Shown: one piece after another, positions 44,334 through 53,800 of the stretch | How positions within the stretch are numbered: the stretch's first letter is position 1 | Layout: every line of letters begins with the position of its first letter | Assembly (NCBI RefSeq): GCF_004211145.1 | Contig: NZ_SEBS01000001.1 | Location: 62,001-126,000, forward strand | Length of the DNA stretch: 64,000 nucleotides | Reading direction: 5' to 3' | DNA from: Flavobacterium sp. | Lineage (GTDB): Bacteria; Bacteroidota; Bacteroidia; Flavobacteriales; Flavobacteriaceae | Program-made: the position numbers and the translations under genes | The notes under the pieces: generated by a model | What the model was told of the DNA's origin: nothing | Databases searched by the model: none | Seen by the model: the letters and a program-made list of their open reading frames with translations, nothing else

Positions 44334-46517
44334 TTATTTTTTAGGTTTTACTTTGATGTCGGTGCCCAGTTTTTGGATGTAGGCGATAAGCGCGGTGATT
44401 TCGCGTTTGGAAACCGGCGTGAACGTTTCGCCTTTTGCAGCGGCGGCTTTCTTGCTTGCCTCGTAGCTTTTGGCGAAATCGGGATCCTCAAGCAGGTTTT
44501 TTTCGATTTCGTCCGACTGGATTTCCATGTTCTGCTTGGCTTCGACGATATCGCGTTCTGAATACGGAACTCCGAGTTGTTTCATCGTGCGCATCTTCGC
44601 CTCGGTGCCTGAAATGTCGAGCGGCTTATTATCGAACAGCCATTTGTACGACGGCATGATCGAACCTGAAGACGTGCTTTGCGGATCGTACATGTGGTTG
44701 AAATGCCAGTTGTCGTTGTACTTTTGTCCGACTCTAAGCAAATCCGGACCAGTTCGTTTCGAGCCCCAAAGGAACGGATGGTCGTACACGAATTCGCCGG
44801 CTTTCGACTGCGGTCCGTAGCGTTCGACTTCGCTTCGGAACGGACGAACCATTTGCGAATGACAGGAAACGCAGCCTTCACGGATATACAAATCACGGCC
44901 TTCGAGTTCGAGAGGCGAATACGGTTTCACGCTCGCGATCGTCGGGATGTTCGACTTAACCATGATGGTGGGCACGATCTGGATCACGCCACCGATCAGG
45001 ATCGCGACGGTCGCGAGAATCGTCAATTGTATCGGGCGACGCTCGAGCCACGGGTGGAATTTCTCGCCTTTCAGACGTTGCAGGCTGATGCGTTGCAATT
45101 CAGGTGCTTCGGCCAACTCGTCCTCGACGGCGGCGTTTGCTTTGACGGTTCTCCAGATGTTGTACACGAGCACGATGATTCCGATCAGATACATGGTTCC
45201 GCCCACGGCACGCATCCAGTACATTGGGATGATTTGGTTGACGGTTTCGAGGAAGTTTCCGTAGGTGAGCGTTCCGTCAGGATTGAATTGCTTCCACATC
45301 GAGGCTTGGGTGAAACCGGCGACATACATCGGAAGCGTGTACAAGATGATTCCCAACGTCCCAATCCAGAAATGGAAATTCGCGAGTTTTTTCGAGAACA
45401 ATTCGCCTTTTGTCAAACGCGGAACGAGCCAATAAATCATGCCGAACGCCATGAATCCGTTCCAGGCGAGCGCTCCGACGTGGACGTGGGCGATGATCCA
45501 ATCAGTGAAATGCGCGATTGCATTTACGTTTTTGAGCGACAGCATCGGGCCTTCGAACGTCGCCATTCCATAACCCGTGATCGCGACGACGAAGAATTTT
45601 AGAACAGGTTCGGTCCGGACTTTATCCCAAACGCCGCGCAAGGTCAACAAGCCGTTGATCATTCCGCCCCAAGACGGCGCGATGAGCATGATCGAGAACA
45701 CGACACCGAGGTTTTGCGCCCAGGTCGGTAAAGCCGAATATAACAAGTGATGCGGCCCGGCCCAAATATAGATGAAGATCAGCGACCAGAAGTGAATGAT
45801 CGAAAGTCGGTACGAATACACGGGACGGTTCGCGGCTTTGGGCACGAAATAATACATCAATCCAAGGAACGGCGTCGTGAGGAAAAACGCGACGGCGTTG
45901 TGTCCGTACCACCATTGCACGAGCGCATCCTGGACGCCTGCGTAGACCGAATAACTTTTGGTAAATGAAACAGGAAGTTCCAGGCTGTTGAAAATATGTA
46001 GTACGGCGACCGTTACGAAAGTCGCGAGGTAAAACCAGATGGCCACATACAAATGGCGTTCGCGTCGGCGTAAAACCGTCCCGATCATGTTGATTCCGAA
46101 TACGACCCAGATGAGCGCGATCGCAATGTCTATCGGCCATTCGAGTTCGGCGTATTCCTTCGACGTCGTAATCCCGAGCGGCAACGAAACAGCGGCTGCC
46201 ACGATGATCAATTGCCAGCCCCAAAAGTGCAGGTTGCTCAAGAAGTTGCTGTACAACCGCGCTTTGAGCAAGCGTTGCAGCGAATAATAAATTCCCGCGA
46301 ACATCGCGTTTCCTACAAAGGCGAAAATGACCGCGTTCGTGTGCAGCGGTCGCAGTCGGCCGAAACTCAGCCATGAAATTCCCTCGGTGAGATTCGGGAA
46401 CAAAAACAGGAACGCGAGCAATAGCCCGACGACCATTCCCACGACGCCGAACAAAATGGTCGCGTAGATAAATTTCTTGACGATTTTATTGTCGTAATAA
46501 AATTGTTGGATCTCCAT
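44334..46517 (-). CDS. ccoNO: Fused cbb3 oxidase subunits I and II (CcoN-CcoO)
   Basis: This 727-residue protein joins the catalytic haem-copper subunit and the mono-haem subunit. The first ~480 residues have 12 helices and the conserved His regions LHTNAVIFAFVGNAMF, WWYGHNAVAFFLT, WAGPHHLLYSALP and WIIAHVHVGALAWNG. The CcoO part has REGCVSCHSQMVRPFRSEVERYG with a CxxCH haem site. Fusion of the two genes is typical for Bacteroidota. The start ATG 46517 lies one base after the ccoS stop; the longer ORF-track start is inside ccoS. Confidence 0.95.
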   Translation of the reverse strand: MEIQQFYYDNKIVKKFIYATILFGVVGMVVGLLLAFLFLFPNLTEGISWLSFGRLRPLHTNAVIFAFVGNAMFAGIYYSLQRLLKARLYSNFLSNLHFWGWQLIIVAAAVSLPLGITTSKEYAELEWPIDIAIALIWVVFGINMIGTVLRRRERHLYVAIWFYLATFVTVAVLHIFNSLELPVSFTKSYSVYAGVQDALVQWWYGHNAVAFFLTTPFLGLMYYFVPKAANRPVYSYRLSIIHFWSLIFIYIWAGPHHLLYSALPTWAQNLGVVFSIMLIAPSWGGMINGLLTLRGVWDKVRTEPVLKFFVVAITGYGMATFEGPMLSLKNVNAIAHFTDWIIAHVHVGALAWNGFMAFGMIYWLVPRLTKGELFSKKLANFHFWIGTLGIILYTLPMYVAGFTQASMWKQFNPDGTLTYGNFLETVNQIIPMYWMRAVGGTMYLIGIIVLVYNIWRTVKANAAVEDELAEAPELQRISLQRLKGEKFHPWLERRPIQLTILATVAILIGGVIQIVPTIMVKSNIPTIASVKPYSPLELEGRDLYIREGCVSCHSQMVRPFRSEVERYGPQSKAGEFVYDHPFLWGSKRTGPDLLRVGQKYNDNWHFNHMYDPQSTSSGSIMPSYKWLFDNKPLDISGTEAKMRTMKQLGVPYSERDIVEAKQNMEIQSDEIEKNLLEDPDFAKSYEASKKAAAAKGETFTPVSKREITALIAYIQKLGTDIKVKPKK

Positions 46518-46518
46518 A

Positions 46519-46695
46519 CTATTCGGGTTTGTCATGGTTTTTGGTTTCGATTTTGGTTTCGTCGTCGAAAAGCATACGCACTGACGGCGTGTACGTGTCT
46601 TCAAATTGACCGACTTTCACGGCCGCGACAAACACGGCGAAAAAGCATACGGCGACGAAAATGCTCACGCAGATTAAAAGATAGATTACGCTCAT
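46519..46695 (-). CDS. ccoS: cbb3 oxidase maturation protein CcoS
   Basis: This 58-residue protein has one helix (MSVIYLLICVSIFVAVCFFAVF) followed by VKVGQFEDTYTPSVRMLFDDE, the conserved CcoS tail. CcoS is required for cofactor insertion into cbb3. Start ATG 46695 rather than the track's 46716. An FNR-like box and a perfect -7 element lie upstream, overlapping the ccoI end, so ccoS-NO-Q-P-G-H has its own promoter. Confidence 0.93.
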   Translation of the reverse strand: MSVIYLLICVSIFVAVCFFAVFVAAVKVGQFEDTYTPSVRMLFDDETKIETKNHDKPE

Positions 46696-46713
46696 AATAC
46701 CTGTTTTATTGGA

Positions 46714-46721
46714 CAAAATTA
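46714..46721 (-). promoter_or_regulatory. -7 box of the ccoS-NO-Q-P-G-H operon
   Basis: The minus strand reads TAATTTTG, a full TAnnTTTG match. It overlaps the ccoI stop codon and lies exactly 23 bp downstream of an FNR-like box. Confidence 0.7.
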
Positions 46722-49172
46722 GTGCGCGGGTTCAGCCGAAACTATGACATTTATCATGCGTTCGGAAGTTTTCGAATCCCTTGTCTCGTGCGTCTTTACG
46801 CGTGTCGTTCGCGCGAAAATATTTCCGGCGAGCGTCACGAAACTCACGATCGTGATCGTGCTCAGCGGCATGATGATGGCGGCCACGAGCGGCAACAGAT
46901 TTCCGGTGAAAGCGAACGACAACCCGACGACATTGTACAGCAACGACAACCCGAAACTCAACTTGATGACCAACATTCCCTTGCGCGACAACGCGAGGAA
47001 ATTCGCGATCTTGCCAAACGCCGACGCGTCTAGGATTGCGTCGCAGGCGGGTGAGAAAATGTTGATGTCTTCAGCTATCGAGATCCCGACATCGCTCTGG
47101 GCAAGCGCGCCCGCGTCATTCAAACCGTCGCCGATCATGATTACTTTTTTGCCTTGTCCCTGCAGGTTTTTGATGAATTCGAGTTTCTGTTCGGGCGTTT
47201 GGTCGAAAGCCATCTGGGTTCCGCGTGGCAATAATTTTTGCAGGTTTTTGCGTTCGCCTTCGTTGTCGCCTGAAAGCACCGCGAGTTTAAAATGCGTGTT
47301 CAATTGCCGCAACAATTCGGGCAGCTCGCTCCTGTATTGGTTCGAGAAAATGAATTTCCCGAGGTGATTCCCATTGCAGTTTATGTGGACGGCAGTTTCG
47401 GTGAAAGCCGATTTTGACGCGTCGGTAAAGGAGGCCGAACCGATCTTGAGATCGATTCCGTCGAAAATCGCGTGAATTCCGTGCGATGGAATTTCCTCGA
47501 AAACATCGGGAGCCGAAACATTGAAGTCGGGCAAAAAATCATACAACATGCGGCTTAACGGATGATTCGAAGCGCGCACGGCTTTCTTTATGCAAGCGAT
47601 CTGGAAGCCTGAAAGCTCAGTTCCTTGATACGCGATGGTCGACGAACTTGACGTCGTGAGTGTTCCCGTCTTGTCGAAAACGATCGTATCGGCGCGCGCC
47701 ATCCGTTCGAGTACCGACGCGTTCTTGAGATACAGTTTTTGGCGTCCGATGATTCGGATCAGATTGCCCAACGTAAACGGAGCGGTCAACGCCAACGCGC
47801 ACGGACACGCGACGATCAGCACGGCGGTAAACACGTTCCACGCGGTTTGCATGTCGAAAAAGCACCAATACAAAAATCCCGAGATTGCGACCAGCAGCAG
47901 CGCGGGCGTGAAATAACGGCTGATCGAATCGGTGATCGATTGTAGTTTTTGTTCGTTCGATTTCCTAAAAATCTCGTGGCTCCACAATTGCGTCAAATAG
48001 CTTTGGGAAACTGCGCACAGGGTTTCAATTTCGGCCGGAATCCCAATGTGTCGGCCGCCCGCGAAAATCTTGTCGCCCGAAATTTTGCTCACGGGAATCG
48101 CTTCTCCGGTCACGAAACTGTAGTCGATCTTGGCGTCGCCTGAAATCAAGATGCCGTCGCACGGAATGATTTCCTGGTTGCGCACGAGGATTCGGTTTCC
48201 TTTTTGGATTTCGTAGATCGGGACGTTGACTTCAGTTCGATCGGACAAAATCTGCGTGACCGCTACGGGAAAATACGATTTGTAATCGCGTTCGAAACTC
48301 AGGAAATCGTAGGTTTTGGCCTGGAAGGTCTTGCCGAGCAACATGAAGAAAATCAGGCCGGCCATGCTATCGAAAAAACCCGGGCCGTGGTTGAAGAACA
48401 TGTCGGAAACGCTTCGCGCGAACATCACGACGATACCGAGCGCAATCGGGATTTCGATGCTTAAAAATCCGGACTTAATACTTTTCCACGCGATCGAATA
48501 ATACTCACTCGCCGAATACAGAAACGCGGGAAGCGAGATTACGAAAATCAAAAGTCGGAAGAAACCTTTGTATTGGTCGAGCCAAAATTCATTGACTTCG
48601 AAATACTCGGGAAACGATAGCAACATGATGTTTCCGAAGCAAAAAAATGCGACACCAAGTTTTATCGTGAGCGATTTGTTTGTGGTTTTCTTTTGCTTTC
48701 CATAATCGTCGAGCGTGATATTGGGCTCATAGCCGATTTTACATAGCAATGTGACGATTGATTTGAGGTTCGTTTCGTCGTTGTGATAGGCAATTCGGAC
48801 GGATTTCTGCCGAAAATTCACCACGGAATTCACCACGCCACTTGCCAGCCTGTGCAAATTCTCCAGCAAATAAATGCACGAACTGCAATGGATGTGCGGA
48901 ATGTGCAACGATACGACTTTCGTATTTCCTTCGTCGAATTCAAGAAGTTTCGCGACGATTTTTTCGTTCTCGAGGAAATCGTATTTGCCTTGCAAGTCCA
49001 ACGGCGTCGCGCCCGGAGATTGCTGTATGTCGTAATAGGCCGAAAGGTCGTTCGCGCTGAAAATCTCGTACACGGTCTTGCAACCGTTGCAACAAAAAGA
49101 TTTTTCGTCAAAACGCACTTCGCTCGCAGGCGTGAACGTCAGCCCGCAGTGGAAACAGTTTCGTAAGGTCAT
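46719..49172 (-). CDS. ccoI: cbb3-associated copper-transporting P-type ATPase
   Basis: This 817-residue P1B-type ATPase moves copper for cbb3 assembly. In order: an N-terminal Cys-rich metal-binding domain (CFHCG, CCNGC), a heavy-metal-associated domain with HIHCSSCIYLLENL, eight helices, a TGEAIP actuator loop, the transport-site CPCALALTAPF, the phosphorylation site DKTGTLT, and MIGDGLNDAGAL. It has a single-gene promoter with an FNR-like box upstream and ends inside the ccoS promoter. Confidence 0.95.
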   Translation of the reverse strand: MTLRNCFHCGLTFTPASEVRFDEKSFCCNGCKTVYEIFSANDLSAYYDIQQSPGATPLDLQGKYDFLENEKIVAKLLEFDEGNTKVVSLHIPHIHCSSCIYLLENLHRLASGVVNSVVNFRQKSVRIAYHNDETNLKSIVTLLCKIGYEPNITLDDYGKQKKTTNKSLTIKLGVAFFCFGNIMLLSFPEYFEVNEFWLDQYKGFFRLLIFVISLPAFLYSASEYYSIAWKSIKSGFLSIEIPIALGIVVMFARSVSDMFFNHGPGFFDSMAGLIFFMLLGKTFQAKTYDFLSFERDYKSYFPVAVTQILSDRTEVNVPIYEIQKGNRILVRNQEIIPCDGILISGDAKIDYSFVTGEAIPVSKISGDKIFAGGRHIGIPAEIETLCAVSQSYLTQLWSHEIFRKSNEQKLQSITDSISRYFTPALLLVAISGFLYWCFFDMQTAWNVFTAVLIVACPCALALTAPFTLGNLIRIIGRQKLYLKNASVLERMARADTIVFDKTGTLTTSSSSTIAYQGTELSGFQIACIKKAVRASNHPLSRMLYDFLPDFNVSAPDVFEEIPSHGIHAIFDGIDLKIGSASFTDASKSAFTETAVHINCNGNHLGKFIFSNQYRSELPELLRQLNTHFKLAVLSGDNEGERKNLQKLLPRGTQMAFDQTPEQKLEFIKNLQGQGKKVIMIGDGLNDAGALAQSDVGISIAEDINIFSPACDAILDASAFGKIANFLALSRKGMLVIKLSFGLSLLYNVVGLSFAFTGNLLPLVAAIIMPLSTITIVSFVTLAGNIFARTTRVKTHETRDSKTSERMINVIVSAEPAH
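46745..46756. promoter_or_regulatory. FNR-like box at the ccoS promoter, inside the ccoI coding region
   Basis: TGACATTTATCA (TGAC-N4-ATCA), 23 bp upstream of TAATTTTG on the minus strand. It lies in the last codons of ccoI, encoding part of the NVIVS segment. Confidence 0.7.
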
Positions 49173-49193
49173 TTTTGCTCAATTTACCTGGAG

Positions 49194-49201
49194 CAAAGTT
49201 C
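49194..49201 (-). promoter_or_regulatory. Candidate -7 box of ccoI
   Basis: The minus strand reads GAACTTTG, one base from TAnnTTTG, exactly 23 bp downstream of the FNR-like box at 49225-49236 and about 20 bases before the ccoI start. Confidence 0.55.
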
Positions 49202-49224
49202 AGGCTGGCAATTCGGTCAAACTA

Positions 49225-49236
49225 TGACAATTGTCA
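49225..49236. promoter_or_regulatory. FNR-like box at the ccoI promoter
   Basis: TGACAATTGTCA is a perfect palindrome, and flanking bases extend it to ATGACAATTGTCAT. It is the TGAC variant of the box found at hemN and ccoS, with the same 23-bp spacing to the -7 element. Confidence 0.7.
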
Positions 49237-49263
49237 TAAGTCCTTAATTTCCATGCATAAAAA

Positions 49264-49285
49264 AAGCCACTCGATTGAGCGGCTT
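49264..49285 (-). terminator. Terminator of the cold-shock gene
   Basis: AAGCCACTC pairs with GAGCGGCTT (one G-U pair) around a short loop; the minus strand continues with a run of T. It separates the cold-shock gene from ccoI. Confidence 0.82.
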
Positions 49286-49310
49286 TCCTAATACAGGTGT
49301 ACGATATTTA

Positions 49311-49502
49311 TTAAATAACGGTGACATTTACTGCGTTAAGGCCTCTTTTTCCCTGTTCTACAGAGTAAGTAACCTTGTCGTTCTCACGTACTTGTCCGTT
49401 AAGACCGGTTACATGTACAAACAGGTCATCACCTCCGTCTTCGGGGCTGATGAAACCGAAGCCTTTTGCTTCGTTGAAAAATTTAATGGTACCTTGATTC
49501 AT
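49311..49502 (-). CDS. CspA-family cold-shock protein
   Basis: This 63-residue single OB-fold protein has both RNA-binding motifs, KGFGFI (RNP1) and DLFVHV (RNP2), and the start MNQGTIKFFNEAKG. It binds single-stranded nucleic acid and acts as an RNA chaperone. The 316-bp region upstream (49503-49818) holds no gene; part of it may be a structured 5' leader, but I could not identify a promoter or a defined cold-shock element. Confidence 0.95.
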   Translation of the reverse strand: MNQGTIKFFNEAKGFGFISPEDGGDDLFVHVTGLNGQVRENDKVTYSVEQGKRGLNAVNVTVI

Positions 49503-49818
49503 GGTAATAAAATTATATTAAGCGGCGAAGGTAGGTCTAAATAATTGAAATACAGCACGTTTTATTGTTTATTTGAAATTATAATTATTTGGGCCGACTA
49601 AAAGCGGTCCGATTTCATGAATCGTCCAACCTGTCAAATCACCCCTAACATCGCGGCAATCACCATACTAAAAAATGGATTGTGGCGGCCCGCACGCGTT
49701 CGTCGCTTGGATTACGACGTTGTTCATACTGTAATCGCCGAACACGATTATTAATTAAATTGCGTCGTTCGAGTCCGATTATTTTTCGTCGCATTACACG
49801 AGACCTGAAACTTTTGAG

Positions 49819-50376
49819 ATGATTCCGATAAACGACCAAAACATTCTAAACATTGTGACGTATTCCAAACCGATTGATGGAGTTTGCGACCATTCACCAT
49901 TTTTAAAATGGAATTTCTCGAGTTCCGAGTTGGTTTCGTCTCTGTCAAAAATCGGATTTGTGAGCGTTGAAAATTGCTTGCCGAGTTCGGGCGACGACAC
50001 GGAAACGATTGACCTGGAACGCCAACCATATTGCTCAAGCGATGTTTTCAGATGTGAAAAATGCCATCGGTTTTTCTTCCGAAATGAGAATAATTTCAAG
50101 CTCATCAAAAGAGAAATGATCGATATCGAAACGATTCGTCCGAAGCATCAAATCATCATCGACAATGGAAACCTCGATTATATGGTTTTCAAGAATCCCG
50201 ATTTGAGTTACGCCGTTTCGATTTCTAAGCCCGTCGGAATTGGAATTGACGTGCACCATCAATTGTCGGAAATGGAAACGTCAAGCTATCTCGAACATGG
50301 AATTTTGGCATTATCGGAAAGACTGGATGACATGGACCGGAATTTTTCGAAATATAAAGTGACCTCGTGGCGATGA
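49819..50376 (+). CDS. Hypothetical protein with a zinc-knuckle-like motif
   Basis: I do not recognise this 185-residue protein. It is acidic to neutral with no signal peptide or membrane segment. A CSSDVFRCEKCHRFFF stretch near residue 72 has C-x7-C-x2-C and could hold zinc with a nearby His or Cys. The region after it alternates strands and helices (HQIIIDNGNLDYMVFK). The reading frame looks coding, with no competing ORF of similar quality. It stands alone between the cold-shock gene and a large T9SS protein. About 500 bp downstream (50377-50878) hold no convincing gene. Confidence 0.55.
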   Translation: MIPINDQNILNIVTYSKPIDGVCDHSPFLKWNFSSSELVSSLSKIGFVSVENCLPSSGDDTETIDLERQPYCSSDVFRCEKCHRFFFRNENNFKLIKREMIDIETIRPKHQIIIDNGNLDYMVFKNPDLSYAVSISKPVGIGIDVHHQLSEMETSSYLEHGILALSERLDDMDRNFSKYKVTSWR

Positions 50377-50878
50377 TCGCAGTTGCAAAAAAATCGAAAT
50401 GAGAAATGCCCTAAAAACTGCCGACTAGCATGAATTATTTCACCTTGATTGAAACGCGAACGCCATCTATCGACTTGGAATGGGAAGATCGGAAACGATA
50501 AACACTTTTCTCGAAAATGTTCGATAAGTACGTCGTTTTATGCAAAATCACCTCGCTAAAACGATTTCGCTAACCTTACATTACCACAACAAAATAGGAT
50601 TTGGGAATTCTTCATGTGCCGATTTCCCACTGATTGCGCGCCTTTGCACTGTCAACAACTACAGCATACTGTTGTATTTGACATTTAATTACGAATTGTA
50701 TGGTTTTTATAACTGTAAATGATGAAAATGGTAAAATCTTCGCGCTATTTTTATCATTGACGAATTTATCATTCGTCGGATCTAACACGCATTTTCCAAA
50801 ACGTCTTTTTGCATTGTAATTCATCGACCGGCGGATTTTGAATAGTTAGGTGCCAGTACGAAAATCCATTCCCCATTG

Positions 50879-53800
50879 ATGCGCAACTTTACACTGAAAT
50901 TTACTTTACTTTTTTTATTTGCTTCCGCAGCGCATGCCCAACTCGGGTTTTGTCCGGGCAGCAAAGGAGAACCTATTTTCACTGAGAATTTTGGAAACGG
51001 CACGACATATGGTCCGGCCTTGCCTGCAGGAATCACGACATATCCTTTCGTAACCGGCGCCCCGAACGATGGGCAATACACCTTATATTATCATTCGAGC
51101 CTTTACACGACTTGGCATTATTCGCTCGATCACACGCCCGACGCTACGAACGGCCCGAATGGAAAAATGCTTTTGGTCAACGCGAATGCTGCGACATCGG
51201 GCGACTTTTACAAAAAAACTGTGTCAGGATTATGTGTCAATACGACGTTCGAATTTTCGGCCTGGCTCATGAACGTCTATAATCCGAATACCAATTATTG
51301 CGGCGCGGGCCAAATCCCTATAAACGTGAGATTTGAAATCTGGAACGCGTCCGAAACGATTCTCCTGGGTTCGGGAAACACAGGAAATTTAATGGGAACG
51401 ACGGCACCGTTGTGGCAACAGTTCGCATTGGTTTTTACGACGGTCAACGAAACGTCGGTCGTACTCAAAATGAAGAACAACGGAACGGGCGGCTGCGGAA
51501 ACGACTTGGCGATCGACGATATTTCATTCAGCGCTTGCGGCGATTTGACGACAGTTTCGAGCCCATCGGCAACCGGAAGTTCATTTGCTACGTGCAGCAA
51601 TCCGGCGTCGTTGCAGCTCAACGCGTCGACGGTAAGCGCCGTTCCATATTTCTATCAGTGGCAATCGAGTAGCGACGGCACGACGTGGGCGGATATTCCG
51701 GGCGCAACAAACGCGAGTTACAATGCGACAAATATCACATCGACGACATATTTTCGCGTGAAGGCGGCTCAGGACGCGGTGAATTTGAACTCGAGTTTCT
51801 GTTCGGCCATATCGAACGTGTTTACGGTTTCGATTTTACCGACGCCAATTCCCGGGACGAACAACGGCGACCAGACGATCTGCAGCAATGAATCCATCCC
51901 GACTTTAGGCGTAACGGCGGCCGCGGGAACGGGCGTAAACTGGTACAGTGCCGCGAGTGGCGGAACTTTGCTGCAATCGAACAGCCCAACGTACACGCCA
52001 ACAACAGCGGGGATTTTTTACGCCGAAACCTACGATTTGACTTCGAATTGCATCGCGACTCCACGAACGCCCGTTCAACTCATGATCGTCGCCTTGCCGA
52101 CCGCGACGATATCGGGAACGACAAGCATTTGCAGCGGGAATTCGGCTATAATCAGCTTTAGCGGAACACCGAATGCGATCGTAACCTACGCGATCGACGC
52201 GGGCGCGAACCAAACGATAACGTTGAATGCTTCAGGTGCGGCCAGTGTGACGACATCGGCTTCGAGTACGTATACTTTGGCGGGCGTGAGTTTGCCGAGT
52301 CCGAGTACGTGCAGCCAGACGCTTACGGGTTCGGCTTCGATTACGGTTACGAATTTGCCGACGGCGAGCGTTTCAAGCGTTCCGCTGGTATGTTCGGGAA
52401 GCTCGGCTGTCGTGAATTTCAGTGGAACTGCGGGCGCGATCGTTACCTATAAAGTAAATGCGGGCGCGAACCAGACGATCACGTTGAACGGATCGGGAAC
52501 GGCTTCGGTCACAATTCCGAGCGTAACTACTGCAATGACGTACACGCTGGTCAACGTCGCTTTGCCCGGCCCGAGCGGATGCAGCCAAACGCTGTCGCAA
52601 TCCATCACGATTTCACCCGTCGCAATCCCGACGGCTTCGATAAGCGCTAACCCCACGACGGTTTGTTCCGGCCAATCGAGCACGATCATGTTCACGGGAA
52701 CGGCAAACGCCACGGTAACCTATACGATAGACGGAGGCGCGAACCAGACGATCACGTTGAACGCGTCGGGTTCGGCGACGATTGCCGCGTCGGGCTTGAC
52801 ATCGAACAGGACGTACAGTTTGGTTAACGTAACGTCGGCCGATTTGAACACTTGCAGCAACAGCGCAAGCGGGTCGGTCACAATTACGGTAAACGGTTTG
52901 CCGACGGCGACAATTTCGAATACTTCTCCGGTTTGTTCGGGAAGTTCAGCTGCAGTCAATTTCAGCGGAACGCCTAATGCGATCGTCACCTATTCGGTAA
53001 ATTCAGGTGCGAACCAGACGATTTCGTTGAACGGTTCGGGCAACGCGTCGGTTACGGTTCCCAGCGTTACATCGGCGACGACGTACACGCTCATTTCGGT
53101 AAATCTGGCGGCTACGGGCTGCAGTCAGGCGCTTTCGCAATCGACGACCGTATCGGCAGTCGCGTTACCCACGGCTTCGATAAGTGCGAATCCGATGACG
53201 GTTTGTTCGGGACAAAACAGCATAGTTTCCCTTAACGGAACGCCAAATGCCGTCGTTACGTACACGATAAATGCCGGCGCGAATCAGACGGTTACATTGG
53301 ACGCGTCAGGACAAGCGTCATTTGCGAATCCATTTTCGTCGAATACGACCTATCAATTGGTCAGCGTGGCTCTGGCGGGAACGGGTTGCAGCCAAACGCT
53401 TACGGGTTTCGCCACGGTATCGGTGAATCCGACTCCGATTATGGCGTATAGCGGCGACTTATCCTACTGCGAAGGTGAGTCGGTCGCGATAAATCTGACG
53501 TCGGATATCGCGGGCACGACGTTTAGTTGGACAGTTGTCGAGAATGGAACGTCGGGCGCAACGTCGGATACAGGGAACCAGATCGCACAAACGTTGGCTT
53601 TGACGAATGGCAACGTTGGAACCGCAACGTATACCGTGACGCCTTTTTACAACGGTTGTCCCGGAATTCCTGTCGCGATAACGGTTACGATTTATCCATT
53701 GCCTGTTCCGCAGATTACCGACGGCGTGATCTGTACGACAGGTTCGGGCGCAAACCAATTTTATACGCTGGACACGAATCTCGATCCCGCAACCCATAGT

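Noticed and set aside
50540-50722. 60-residue ORF on the plus strand between the orphan gene and the T9SS protein
   Set aside because: No recognisable motif, AT-rich low-complexity text, no promoter; probably chance.
52094-53430. CRISPR-like or non-coding repeat array
   Set aside because: The repeats are about 267 bp, in frame, and encode Ig-like domains inside one long ORF.
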